Shown piece after piece: positions 38,831 to 46,317 of a DNA stretch of 64,000 nt. The position numbers and the translations under genes were made by a program. Position 1 is the first letter of the stretch, and each line of letters opens with the position of its first letter. The notes under the pieces are model-generated. The model worked only from the letters and a program-made list of their open reading frames with translations. It was not told where the DNA came from and searched no databases. Origin of the DNA: Thetidibacter halocola (GTDB taxonomy: Bacteria > Pseudomonadota > Alphaproteobacteria > Rhodobacterales > Rhodobacteraceae); assembly GCF_018224955.1 (NCBI RefSeq), contig NZ_JAGTUU010000005.1, forward strand, positions 363,951-427,950, written 5' to 3'.

Positions 38831-39889
38831 TCACTCGGCCGGCTGAAAGCCCATGATAAGCTGGCGCAGCCCCAGTGCCGCCCCTGCAAAGATCGCCGCG
38901 AAGGTCAGCGGGGCCGAGAAGGCGAGAACCGAAAACGCCGTCAGGCCCTGCCCGATGGAACAGCCGATGGCGATGACCGCGCCGGCACCCATCAGCGCGG
39001 CGCCGATGATCTGGCGGCGCAACTCGCGCGGGTCCTCGCAGGCCTCCCAGCGGAAATGCCCCTTGATCATCGAGCCGATGAAGGCGCCGGTCCAGACCCC
39101 GGCGACCGAGCCTACCGCAAAGGACAGCGGCCGGGCCGAGCCGGTCATCCACCACAGGATCGATTCGCCCAGCGGCGCGGCAAAGCTGTGCGAGACCACC
39201 GGCAGGGTCTCGAACCCCGTCCGCGCAACCCAGGCGGTGCCGGCCCAGCCGATCAGCACGCCGGCTGCAACGACCAGTGCCCAGAGGATGTATTTCGGCT
39301 GTTCCAGCAGCGGGCGGTGACTGATCGAGCCCAGCAGGATCAGCCCCCCGATCGCCATGCCGATCCCGTTGACCGACAGACCCGTCAGCGCGCCCAGCTG
39401 GTGCGCGATGCCGGGCGGGATGGCGGTTATCACCGGTTCTTGCGGAAACAGCGCCGCACGCAACGGCGCCAGCGGGCCAGACAGGACGACATAGGTCGAC
39501 ACCCCCATCACAAGGACGATGACAAAGCTGCGCAGGTCGCCGCCGCCCAGCCGCGCGATGGCGCCGTAGCCGCAATTGCCCGCCAGCGCCATGCCGTAGC
39601 CAAAGACCAGCCCGCCCACGATCGAGGCATAGGGCAGCCAGTGGACCGACAGGTAGTAGGTGTCGGCGCCATCCAGCAGCCCGGCCTGCATCAGGCCGAA
39701 ACTGCCGATCACCGAGGCGCCGATGGCCACGCCCCACATCCGCAGCCGAACGGTCGAATTGCCATAAAGCGCGTCTTCGATGGCGCCCAGCGTGCAGAAC
39801 CGCCCCATCCGCGCCGCAAGGCCCAGAAAGACGCCCCCGACAAGCCCGACCAAGGCCACGAGGTGGAATTCCGAAAGAATGTCGCTCAT
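38831..39889 (-). CDS. soxT: YeeE/YedE-family sulfur transporter SoxT
   Basis: Polytopic membrane protein, 352 residues, of the family that includes the thiosulfate channel TsuA. Conserved cysteines appear in GRFCTLGAIED, GNCGYGAIARLGGGDLR and AIGCSIGQGLTAFS, which relay thiosulfate in TsuA. ATG at 39889 has AGGAGGA upstream. It is the last gene of a leftward soxS-soxR-soxT group, as in other Sox loci. Import of thiosulfate or of an inducing sulfur species is inferred. Confidence 0.9.
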   Translation of the reverse strand: MSDILSEFHLVALVGLVGGVFLGLAARMGRFCTLGAIEDALYGNSTVRLRMWGVAIGASVIGSFGLMQAGLLDGADTYYLSVHWLPYASIVGGLVFGYGMALAGNCGYGAIARLGGGDLRSFVIVLVMGVSTYVVLSGPLAPLRAALFPQEPVITAIPPGIAHQLGALTGLSVNGIGMAIGGLILLGSISHRPLLEQPKYILWALVVAAGVLIGWAGTAWVARTGFETLPVVSHSFAAPLGESILWWMTGSARPLSFAVGSVAGVWTGAFIGSMIKGHFRWEACEDPRELRRQIIGAALMGAGAVIAIGCSIGQGLTAFSVLAFSAPLTFAAIFAGAALGLRQLIMGFQPAE

Positions 39890-40005
39890 GCCCGGGTCCT
39901 CCTCCCGACCCGTCTCTCCACATCCCAGTATGCGGATGTGTGCACGCGCGATCAAGGCCTCGCGACGGGCCTGCGAATCGCGTCAGGCCGGACGCGGGGG
40001 TCGGG

Positions 40006-40344
40006 TCAGCGCTCGTCGGCGCAGAACAGCTCGTAGACGCATTCCAGCAGCTTGCGAGGCTTGTCGTCGGCAAGGCGGTAATAGATTGCCTTGCCGTCCC
40101 GACGCGGCACCACCAGCCCCTCGAGCCGCAGGCGCGACAGTTGCTGGCTGACGGCGGCCTGGCGCGCCGACAGCAGTTCCTCGAGCTCGGTCACGGATTT
40201 CTCGCCGGTGACGAGGTGGCACAGGATCATCAGGCGGCCTTCATGGCTGATCGCCTTGAGAAACGAAGACGCCGCTGTCGCCTTGTCGACGATGGCGTCG
40301 AGTTCGTCCTCTGTCAGATCGCTGCTCAGAACCGGCAGTGCCAT
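40006..40344 (-). CDS. soxR: ArsR-family transcriptional repressor SoxR
   Basis: Represses sox genes in the absence of reduced sulfur. The 112-residue winged-helix protein has the recognition helix SARQAAVSQQLSRLRLEGLV and wing RRDGKAIYYRL. Cys42 and Cys108 (plus Cys102) are placed like the cysteine pair of the persulfide sensors SqrR/BigR, which bridge by a polysulfide when induced. It lies 14 nt after soxS and faces two operator-like sites (40775-40791, 42202-42221). Confidence 0.92.
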   Translation of the reverse strand: MALPVLSSDLTEDELDAIVDKATAASSFLKAISHEGRLMILCHLVTGEKSVTELEELLSARQAAVSQQLSRLRLEGLVVPRRDGKAIYYRLADDKPRKLLECVYELFCADER

Positions 40345-40358
40345 GGTGGATTCCCTGT

Positions 40359-40754
40359 TCAGTTTCCGACGGCGCGGAATTCCGTGTGCTGCCCAAGCAG
40401 CTGCGAATAGACAGGCCAGAAGAAGGTTTCGCCGACATAGCCTTCCATCCGGGCGATCTCCTCTCCGTCCTTCACCAGGATGAAGGTCGGCGTGAAGTTC
40501 ACCCGCCGGTCATATTCAATCCCGGCGGGCGGGCCAAGATGCAGGTCGGCGCGGATCAGCGGGGCAAAGCGCCCTTCCTGAGTTTCGGGATAGGCGGGCG
40601 CGATCTGATCGTCCCAGGCGGCGCAATAGGCGCAACCCGGTTGCTCGACCATCACGAGGGCATACTCTGCCCAAGCCACGGGCGCGGCCAGCACGGCCAG
40701 CGCCAGTGCCGAAAACTTGAGCAGGTGAGACACGCTGCGATCCCCGATTGACAT
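40359..40754 (-). CDS. soxS: Periplasmic thioredoxin-like protein SoxS
   Basis: Thiol-disulfide protein that supports Sox activity in related bacteria. A hydrophobic signal (LLKFSALALAVLAAPVAWA) precedes a thioredoxin fold with CxxC in QPGCAYCAAWD and the cis-Pro motif VNFTPTF. The ATG at 40754 is taken; a GTG at 40733 with GGGGAT before it gives a more typical signal peptide and is equally possible. Divergent from soxV. Confidence 0.88.
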   Translation of the reverse strand: MSIGDRSVSHLLKFSALALAVLAAPVAWAEYALVMVEQPGCAYCAAWDDQIAPAYPETQEGRFAPLIRADLHLGPPAGIEYDRRVNFTPTFILVKDGEEIARMEGYVGETFFWPVYSQLLGQHTEFRAVGN

Positions 40755-40774
40755 TTCACTCAACACTCAACTTA

Positions 40775-40791
40775 ATCTGAATATGTGAATT
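40775..40791. promoter_or_regulatory. Candidate SoxR operator in soxS-soxV gap
   Basis: ATCTGAATATGTGAATT fits the ArsR/SqrR-type pattern ATTC-N8-GAAT with one or two changes in the left half (ATCT) and a perfect right half. Its right half GTGAATT equals that of the perfect palindrome at 42202. It lies between the divergent starts, as expected for joint control. Confidence 0.5.
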
Positions 40792-40813
40792 GATCAAGGA
40801 AAGGCGCACAGCC

Positions 40814-41551
40814 ATGCTCGACATCTCATATGCGGGCGCCCTGTTTGCCGGTCTGTTGAGCTTTTTCACGCCCTGCATCCTGCCCATGGTGCCCTTCTAC
40901 CTGTGCTACATGGCGGGCATTTCCATGGCGGAACTGCGCGACGACGCGGGAATCACTCCCAAGGCGCAGCGGCGGCTGCTGATGTCGGCGGTGTTCTTCG
41001 CGGCGGGCGTGACAACGATCTTCGTGCTGCTTGGAATGGGCGCCACGGCGGTGGGGCAGGCCTTTGCCGACTGGCTGGACCAGCTGCAATGGGTGGCGGC
41101 GGCGATCCTGACGGTCTTCGGCCTGCACTTCCTCGGCGTGATCCGCATCGGCTTTCTCTACCGCGAGGCGCGGATCGAGTCGAAGGCGGAACCCACGACC
41201 GTGCTGGGCGCCTACCTGATGGGTCTCGCCTTCGGCTTTGGCTGGACGCCCTGCGTCGGGCCGGCGCTGGCCTCGATCCTGATGATCGCCAGCGGCATGG
41301 GCGACATTGCGCGCGGCGGGCTGCTGCTGCTGGTCTACGGCATCGGCATGACCGCGCCCTTCGTTGTCGCGGCGCTGTTCTCGGGGCCGTTCCTGCGCTG
41401 GACGGGACGGCACCGCGACAAGCTGAAGTATGTCGAGAAAGTGATGGGCGCGATGCTGATCCTCTTTGCGATTCTCATCGTGACCGATAGCGTGAACGTG
41501 ATCGCCCAGTGGATGATCGAGACTTTTCCGTCCTGGTCGTCGCTGAGCTGA
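40814..41551 (+). CDS. soxV: CcdA-like thiol transporter SoxV
   Basis: Moves reducing equivalents from cytoplasmic thioredoxin to periplasmic SoxW, keeping SoxYZ reactivated. The 245-residue protein has six hydrophobic helices and two conserved cysteine motifs, FFTPCILPMVPFYLCYMAG and GFGWTPCVGPALASIL. Start at 40814 has AAGGAAAGG upstream; an earlier in-frame TTG is rejected. First gene of the rightward Sox operon; soxW follows after 16 nt. Confidence 0.94.
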   Translation: MLDISYAGALFAGLLSFFTPCILPMVPFYLCYMAGISMAELRDDAGITPKAQRRLLMSAVFFAAGVTTIFVLLGMGATAVGQAFADWLDQLQWVAAAILTVFGLHFLGVIRIGFLYREARIESKAEPTTVLGAYLMGLAFGFGWTPCVGPALASILMIASGMGDIARGGLLLLVYGIGMTAPFVVAALFSGPFLRWTGRHRDKLKYVEKVMGAMLILFAILIVTDSVNVIAQWMIETFPSWSSLS

Positions 41552-41567
41552 AAAGAGGGAGGACAAG

Positions 41568-42164
41568 ATGAAGACGTGGATAGGCGCGGCCCTTGCCGCA
41601 CTCATCGCCCTGCCGGTCTGGGCGCTGGAAATGGGGGACGACGGGCTCTACAAACAGCCTTGGATCCGAGACACTTTCAAGGACCTGCGCGAGGACCTCG
41701 CTGAGGCCAATACCGAGGGCAAACGCCTGGTGCTGTTCGTCGAACAGCGCGGCTGCATCTACTGCCATAAGATGCACGAAGAGGTGTTCAGCGACCCCGA
41801 GGTCAGCCAGTTCATCGACGACCATTTCTTTGTCGTGCGGATCAACCTGCATGGCGATACCGAGATCGTCGATACGGACGGGGAATCGATGAGCGAGAAG
41901 GCCGCGACGCGCAAGTGGCACGTGCTCTTCACGCCCAACATCCTGTTCCTGCCCGAGGAGGTTCCCGAGGACCAGTCGGCCGTCGAATCGGCGGTCGCCG
42001 TGATGCCCGGGGCGTTCAGCAAAGGCACGACGCTGGACATGTTCACTTGGGTTCAGGAAAAGCGCTACGAGCTTGACGGCGATGAAGATTTCCAGCGCTA
42101 CCACGCTCGCCGAATCCAGGAGCGCAACGCAAACCGACCTGAGTCGGAAAAGAAGTTCGACTGA
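41568..42164 (+). CDS. soxW: Periplasmic thioredoxin SoxW
   Basis: Accepts electrons from SoxV. The 198-residue protein has a signal peptide (about residues 1-19) and thioredoxin-fold motif EQRGCIYCHKMHEE with CxxC, followed by VLFTPNILFL with the cis-Pro. The C-terminal tail is highly charged. GGGAGGA lies before the ATG. Followed by a 147-nt gap holding a perfect operator-like palindrome. Confidence 0.92.
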   Translation: MKTWIGAALAALIALPVWALEMGDDGLYKQPWIRDTFKDLREDLAEANTEGKRLVLFVEQRGCIYCHKMHEEVFSDPEVSQFIDDHFFVVRINLHGDTEIVDTDGESMSEKAATRKWHVLFTPNILFLPEEVPEDQSAVESAVAVMPGAFSKGTTLDMFTWVQEKRYELDGDEDFQRYHARRIQERNANRPESEKKFD

Positions 42165-42201
42165 TGGCGAAAAGGCGGTCGGCCGCGACAAAAAGGATCA
42201 A

Positions 42202-42221
42202 AAATTCACATCCGTGAATTT
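42202..42221. promoter_or_regulatory. Perfect palindrome, likely SoxR operator, before soxX
   Basis: AAATTCAC-ATCC-GTGAATTT: perfect 8-bp arms, matching ATTC-N8-GAAT, the core of SqrR/BigR-type ArsR operators. It sits 91 nt before soxX. A possible promoter (TTGTTG near 42223, CTCTAC near 42247) overlaps its right edge, so bound repressor would block the -35 element. Confidence 0.7.
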
Positions 42222-42311
42222 GTTGTTGCGAATGGCGGCCTCTGTGCTCTACGGTATGCAAGAGCCATAAAGCTAGGGCGTCAAAAGCGCCGTCAAGCCC
42301 AGGGAGGGAAC

Positions 42312-42782
42312 ATGAGGCTTACAGCAATCACAGCAGCGGTGGCGCTGACGGCGGGCGTGGCATTCGCCGAGACCGTCGCACCGGACAACGTCGCATTCGA
42401 CGAATACGGCGCGGTCGAGGTCTCGCTGACCGGCACGCCGGGCAATGCCGAGAACGGCGCCAAGGTCATGACGGACCGGGGTCTGGGCAACTGCGTGGCG
42501 TGCCACGTGGTCAGTGCGCTGAGCGCGGATTTCCAGGGCGAAGTCGGTCCGAGCCTAGATGGCGTCGGCGGCTACCGCTCCGAGGCCGAACTGCGCGGTG
42601 TCCTCGTGAATGCCAAGAAGATGTTCGACGGCACGGTCATGCCGGCGTTCTACAAGGTCTCCGGCTTCATCCGGCCGGGCGACGGATATACCGGCAAGGC
42701 GGCGACAGAAATCACGCCGATCCTGTCGGCGCAGGAAATCGAAGACGTGGTCGCATTCCTGATGACCCTCAAGGACAGCTGA
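42312..42782 (+). CDS. soxX: Sulfur oxidation c-type cytochrome SoxX
   Basis: Haem subunit of the SoxXA complex that links thiosulfate to SoxY. The 156-residue protein has a signal peptide (residues 1-19), the haem site CVACH (Cys61, Cys64, His65) and the axial Met in GTVMPAFYK. GGGAGG precedes the ATG. In the operon order soxX-Y-Z-A. Confidence 0.96.
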   Translation: MRLTAITAAVALTAGVAFAETVAPDNVAFDEYGAVEVSLTGTPGNAENGAKVMTDRGLGNCVACHVVSALSADFQGEVGPSLDGVGGYRSEAELRGVLVNAKKMFDGTVMPAFYKVSGFIRPGDGYTGKAATEITPILSAQEIEDVVAFLMTLKDS

Positions 42783-42806
42783 CCGCCAGTTTATAGGAGA
42801 AACGAC

Positions 42807-43241
42807 ATGGACTTCACGCGACGTGAAACCCTTGCGCTGGGTGCCGGCGCCGCCGTTGTGGCGATGCTGCCGCTCAGCGCCGCCGCGCAGGCCGCGGCCG
42901 ATGCCGAGATGGTCGGCGCCCCCGATGACTTCCTGGCCGGCGCCACTGCCGGCGAGGGCGGTCTGACCCTGAACGCCCCCGAGATCGCCGAGAACGGCAA
43001 CACCGTTCCGATCTCGTTCGACGCCCCCGGCGCCGTCGAAGTGCGTCTTTACGCACTCGGCAACCCGACGCCGGGCGTGGCCACCTTCCGCTTCGGCCCG
43101 CTGGCCGGTTCGCGCGTGGCCTCGACCCGTATCCGTCTGGCCGGAACGCAGGACGTGCGCGCCATCGCCAAGATGGCCGACGGCAGCTTCGTCACCGCGG
43201 CCAAGACCGTTAAAGTCACCATCGGCGGCTGCGGCGGCTGA
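42807..43241 (+). CDS. soxY: Thiosulfate oxidation carrier protein SoxY
   Basis: Carries sulfur intermediates on a C-terminal cysteine. The 144-residue protein has a Tat signal (TRRETLALGAGAAVVAML), an immunoglobulin-like domain, and ends in the swinging-arm motif VTIGGCGG with Cys142 the attachment residue. Exported folded with SoxZ. AGGAGA precedes the ATG. Confidence 0.97.
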   Translation: MDFTRRETLALGAGAAVVAMLPLSAAAQAAADAEMVGAPDDFLAGATAGEGGLTLNAPEIAENGNTVPISFDAPGAVEVRLYALGNPTPGVATFRFGPLAGSRVASTRIRLAGTQDVRAIAKMADGSFVTAAKTVKVTIGGCGG

Positions 43242-43260
43242 GTCAGAGGAGAAACAGGAA

Positions 43261-43587
43261 ATGGCATCTGGTGTCAAACCCCGCGTCAAGGTTCCGTCCA
43301 AGGCGGCCGCTGGTGATGTCGTCACCATCAAGACCCTGATTTCGCACAACATGGAATCGGGCACGCGCAAGGACAGCTCGGGCAACGTGATCCCGCGCTC
43401 GATCATCTGGCGCTTCACCGCGGACTTCAACGGTCAGAATGTCGTCGACATCGTTCTGGCGGCCGCGATCTCGACGAACCCGTATTTCGAGTTCGATGCA
43501 ACCGTCCCTGAAGCCGGTGACTTCAAGTTCACCTGGTACGACGACGACGGCTCCGTCTACGAAGACGTCAAGTCCATCGCCGTGTGA
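43261..43587 (+). CDS. soxZ: Thiosulfate oxidation carrier complex protein SoxZ
   Basis: Partner of SoxY, 108 residues, without its own signal peptide and so co-exported with SoxY. Typical segments are KAAAGDVVTIKTLISHNMESG, NVIPRSIIWRF and FKFTWYDDDGSVYE. 19 nt after soxY with an AGGAGA site. Confidence 0.97.
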   Translation: MASGVKPRVKVPSKAAAGDVVTIKTLISHNMESGTRKDSSGNVIPRSIIWRFTADFNGQNVVDIVLAAAISTNPYFEFDATVPEAGDFKFTWYDDDGSVYEDVKSIAV

Positions 43588-43598
43588 GCACGGTGCAC

Positions 43599-43625
43599 CC
43601 CTGTCCCGCGTGCCGCGGGGCAGGG
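43599..43625 (+). terminator. Strong hairpin between soxZ and soxA
   Basis: Stem of 11 pairs plus one G-T wobble (CCCTG / CAGGG outer, CCCGCG / CGCGGG inner, loop TGC). No T-run follows, so it more likely stabilises or processes mRNA, or partly attenuates, than ends transcription. Confidence 0.5.
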
Positions 43626-43647
43626 TCGCCATAAGGGAGGGAAACAC

Positions 43648-44496
43648 ATGAAATTCAAGGCTTTGACGGCAATTGCCGCATTGCTGGCCGCCCCGGCTTT
43701 CGCGGGTGGTGCCGATGACGACGTGCTGACGATCGACGGTCAGGAAATGATGTCGAAGGTCGCAGCCGCGCCCGCTCTGGCAGAGACCGGTATCGACACT
43801 GCGATCTCTGGCTGGCACTTCCGCGAGGACGACACGCAGGCCATGCAGATGGACACGTTCGACAACCCGGCGATGATCGCCGTGGACCAGGCGCTCGACG
43901 CCTGGAACGCTGTCGAAGGCACCGCCGACAAGTCCTGCGCCTCCTGCCACGGCGCGCCGGAGGAAAGCATGGCGGGCGTCCGCGCGGTCTATCCCAAGTG
44001 GAACGAGGCCGCAGGCGAGATGCGCACCCTGGCCATGCAAATCAACACCTGCCGGACCGAGAACCTGGGCGCCGAGGCCTACAAGTATGACGGCGCCGAA
44101 ATGACCGCGATGGAGGCCCTGATCACGGTCCAGTCGCGCGGCATGCCGATGAACGTCGCAACCGACGGCCCCGCCGCCGAGTTCTTCGATAAGGGCAAGG
44201 AGATCTACTACACCCGCTACGGGATCCTGGAACTGTCCTGCGCCAACTGCCACGAGCAGAACTATGGCAACTACATCCGGGCAGACCACCTGTCGCAGGG
44301 CCAGATCAACGGCTTTCCGACCTACCGTCTGAAGAACGCCGGTCTGGTTCAGGTGCACAACCGCTTCCGCGGCTGCATCCGTGACACCCGAGGCGAGACT
44401 TTCGCTGTCGGTTCGCCGGAATTCGTTGCGCTTGAGGTCTATGTTTCCGCACGCGGCAACGGCCTGAGCATCGAAGGTCCGTCCGTCCGTCAGTAA
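43648..44496 (+). CDS. soxA: Sulfur oxidation c-type cytochrome SoxA (dihaem)
   Basis: Catalytic subunit of SoxXA. The 282-residue protein has a signal peptide (residues 1-19) and two haem motifs, CASCH (Cys97-His101) and CANCH (Cys198-His202), so it is the dihaem form. Cys243 in FRGCIRDTRGE is the active-site ligand that becomes a persulfide. GGGAGG before the ATG. Flanked by intercistronic hairpins. Confidence 0.97.
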   Translation: MKFKALTAIAALLAAPAFAGGADDDVLTIDGQEMMSKVAAAPALAETGIDTAISGWHFREDDTQAMQMDTFDNPAMIAVDQALDAWNAVEGTADKSCASCHGAPEESMAGVRAVYPKWNEAAGEMRTLAMQINTCRTENLGAEAYKYDGAEMTAMEALITVQSRGMPMNVATDGPAAEFFDKGKEIYYTRYGILELSCANCHEQNYGNYIRADHLSQGQINGFPTYRLKNAGLVQVHNRFRGCIRDTRGETFAVGSPEFVALEVYVSARGNGLSIEGPSVRQ

Positions 44497-44503
44497 TCCG
44501 GTT

Positions 44504-44531
44504 GACCCCGCATCGGCGACGGTGCGGGGTC
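44504..44531 (+). terminator. Perfect hairpin between soxA and soxB
   Basis: Nine-bp arms GACCCCGCA / TGCGGGGTC around a 10-nt loop, directly after the soxA stop, followed by TTCGCTATT. Terminator-like though the T content is low; it could divide the operon or reduce expression of soxB and later genes. Confidence 0.55.
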
Positions 44532-44550
44532 TTCGCTATTCCAACAAATT

Positions 44551-44568
44551 CACACATGCGCATGTGTG
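44551..44568. promoter_or_regulatory. 18-bp perfect palindrome upstream of soxB
   Basis: CACACATGCGCATGTGTG, perfectly self-complementary. Together with the preceding AAATT it begins with AAATTCAC, identical to the left arm of the site at 42202. It ends 23 nt before the soxB start. May be an operator for SoxR or another regulator. Confidence 0.5.
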
Positions 44569-44591
44569 TCGAGAGACAGAAAGACCCTCCC

Positions 44592-46289
44592 ATGATCTCA
44601 AGACGCGACTTCCTGCAAGTGTCCATGGCCGCCTCTGCCCTGTATGGCGCCAGCGGTTTCGGCAACTGGGCGCGGCTGGCCGCGCAGCAGGCGCTGACCC
44701 AGGACCAGCTTTTGCAGTTCGACACGTTCGGCAACGTCTCGCTGATCCATGTCACCGACATCCATGCGCAGCTTGTGCCGATCTTCTTCCGCGAACCGGA
44801 GGTGAATATCGGCGTCGGCGAGAACAAGGGCGCCGTGCCTCACGTCACCGGCGCGGACTTCCGCCGCCTCTACGGTATCGAGGACGGCAGCCCGTCGCAT
44901 TACGCCCTGAGCTATGACGACTTCTCCTCCCTCGGAAAGGCCTATGGCAAGGTCGGCGGGCTGGATCGTGTCGCAACGGTCGTGAACGCGATCCGCGCTG
45001 ACCGGCCGGACGCGATCCTGCTGGATGGCGGCGACACCTGGCATGGGTCGATGACCTGCTACAAGACCGCCGGCCAGGACATGGTCAACGTGATGAACGC
45101 GCTCAAGCCCGACGCGATGACCTTCCACTGGGAATTTACGCTGGGCTCGGCCCGCGTTCAGGAACTGGTCGAGGGGCTGCCCTTTGCCGCGCTCGGTCAG
45201 AACATCTTCGACGCCGAGTGGGATGAACCGGCAGAGCTGTTCAAGCCCTACGAGTTCTTCGAGCGGGGTGGGGTGAAGATCGCCGTGATCGGCCAGGCCT
45301 TCCCCTACATGCCGATCGCCAACCCGCGCTGGATGTTCCCCGAATACAGCTTTGGTATCCGCGACGAGAACATGCAGGCGATGGTCGACGAGGTCCGCGC
45401 CGAGGGCGCAGAGCTGGTCGTTTGCCTGTCGCACAACGGCTTCGACGTGGACAAGAAGATGGCGTCCAAGGTGACGGGCATCGACGTGATCCTGTCGGGC
45501 CACACCCATGACGCGCTGCCCGAGCCGGTGCTGGTGGGCGAGACGATCATCATCGCCTCCGGCTCGAACGGCAAGTTCGTGTCGCGCGTCGATCTGGACG
45601 TGCGCGAGGGCCGCATGATGGGCTTCCGTCACAAGCTGATCCCGATCTTCTCGGACGTCATCGCACCCGATCCCGAGATGTCCGCCCTGATCGAGGAACA
45701 GCGCGCGCCCTTCAAGGCCGAGCTGTCCGAGGTCATCGGCCGCACCGAATCGCTGCTGTATCGCCGCGGCAACTTCAACGGCTCGTGGGACGACCTGATC
45801 TGCGACGCGCTGATTTCCGAACGCGAGGCCGACATCGCCATGTCGCCGGGCGTGCGCTGGGGGCCGTCGATCCTGCCGGGTCAGGACATCACGCGCGAGG
45901 ACATCTGGAACGTCACCAGCATGACCTACGGTCAAGCCTATCGCACCGAAATGACCGGCGAGTTCATCAAGGTCATTCTCGAGGACGTCGCTGACAACAT
46001 CTTCAACCCCGATCCCTACTACCAGCAGGGCGGGGACATGGTCCGCATCGGCGGCATGGGCTTTGCCTGCGACGTGTCCAAGCCACAGGGCGAGCGGATC
46101 ACCAAGATGACCCTGCTCAAGACGGGCGAGGCGATCGACGCGGCCAAGTCCTATGTCGTCGCCGGCTGGGCCAGCGTCAACGAGGGCACCGAGGGCCCGC
46201 AGATCTGGGACGTGGTCGAAAGCCACATCCGCAAGCAGGGCACCGTCACGGTCGCTCCCAACAATTCGGTCGAGGTGACGGGCATCTGA
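44592..46289 (+). CDS. soxB: Thiosulfohydrolase SoxB
   Basis: Removes the terminal sulfone as sulfate from SoxY-bound intermediates. The 565-residue periplasmic protein has a Tat signal (SRRDFLQVSMAASALYGASG), and the dimanganese 5'-nucleotidase-like motifs HVTDIHAQLVP, LDGGDTWHGS, LSHNGFDVD and SGHTHDA. The ATG at 44592 is chosen because it directly precedes the Tat motif; its ribosome site is weak. An in-frame open stretch upstream covers the palindrome and is not coding. Confidence 0.97.
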   Translation: MISRRDFLQVSMAASALYGASGFGNWARLAAQQALTQDQLLQFDTFGNVSLIHVTDIHAQLVPIFFREPEVNIGVGENKGAVPHVTGADFRRLYGIEDGSPSHYALSYDDFSSLGKAYGKVGGLDRVATVVNAIRADRPDAILLDGGDTWHGSMTCYKTAGQDMVNVMNALKPDAMTFHWEFTLGSARVQELVEGLPFAALGQNIFDAEWDEPAELFKPYEFFERGGVKIAVIGQAFPYMPIANPRWMFPEYSFGIRDENMQAMVDEVRAEGAELVVCLSHNGFDVDKKMASKVTGIDVILSGHTHDALPEPVLVGETIIIASGSNGKFVSRVDLDVREGRMMGFRHKLIPIFSDVIAPDPEMSALIEEQRAPFKAELSEVIGRTESLLYRRGNFNGSWDDLICDALISEREADIAMSPGVRWGPSILPGQDITREDIWNVTSMTYGQAYRTEMTGEFIKVILEDVADNIFNPDPYYQQGGDMVRIGGMGFACDVSKPQGERITKMTLLKTGEAIDAAKSYVVAGWASVNEGTEGPQIWDVVESHIRKQGTVTVAPNNSVEVTGI

Positions 46290-46317
46290 TGCCGCGTCCC
46301 AATCAAAGGAGAAAGCG

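Noticed and set aside
44502..44591. N-terminal extension of soxB
   Set aside because: It would remove the Tat signal from the N-terminus and runs through a hairpin and an 18-bp palindrome.
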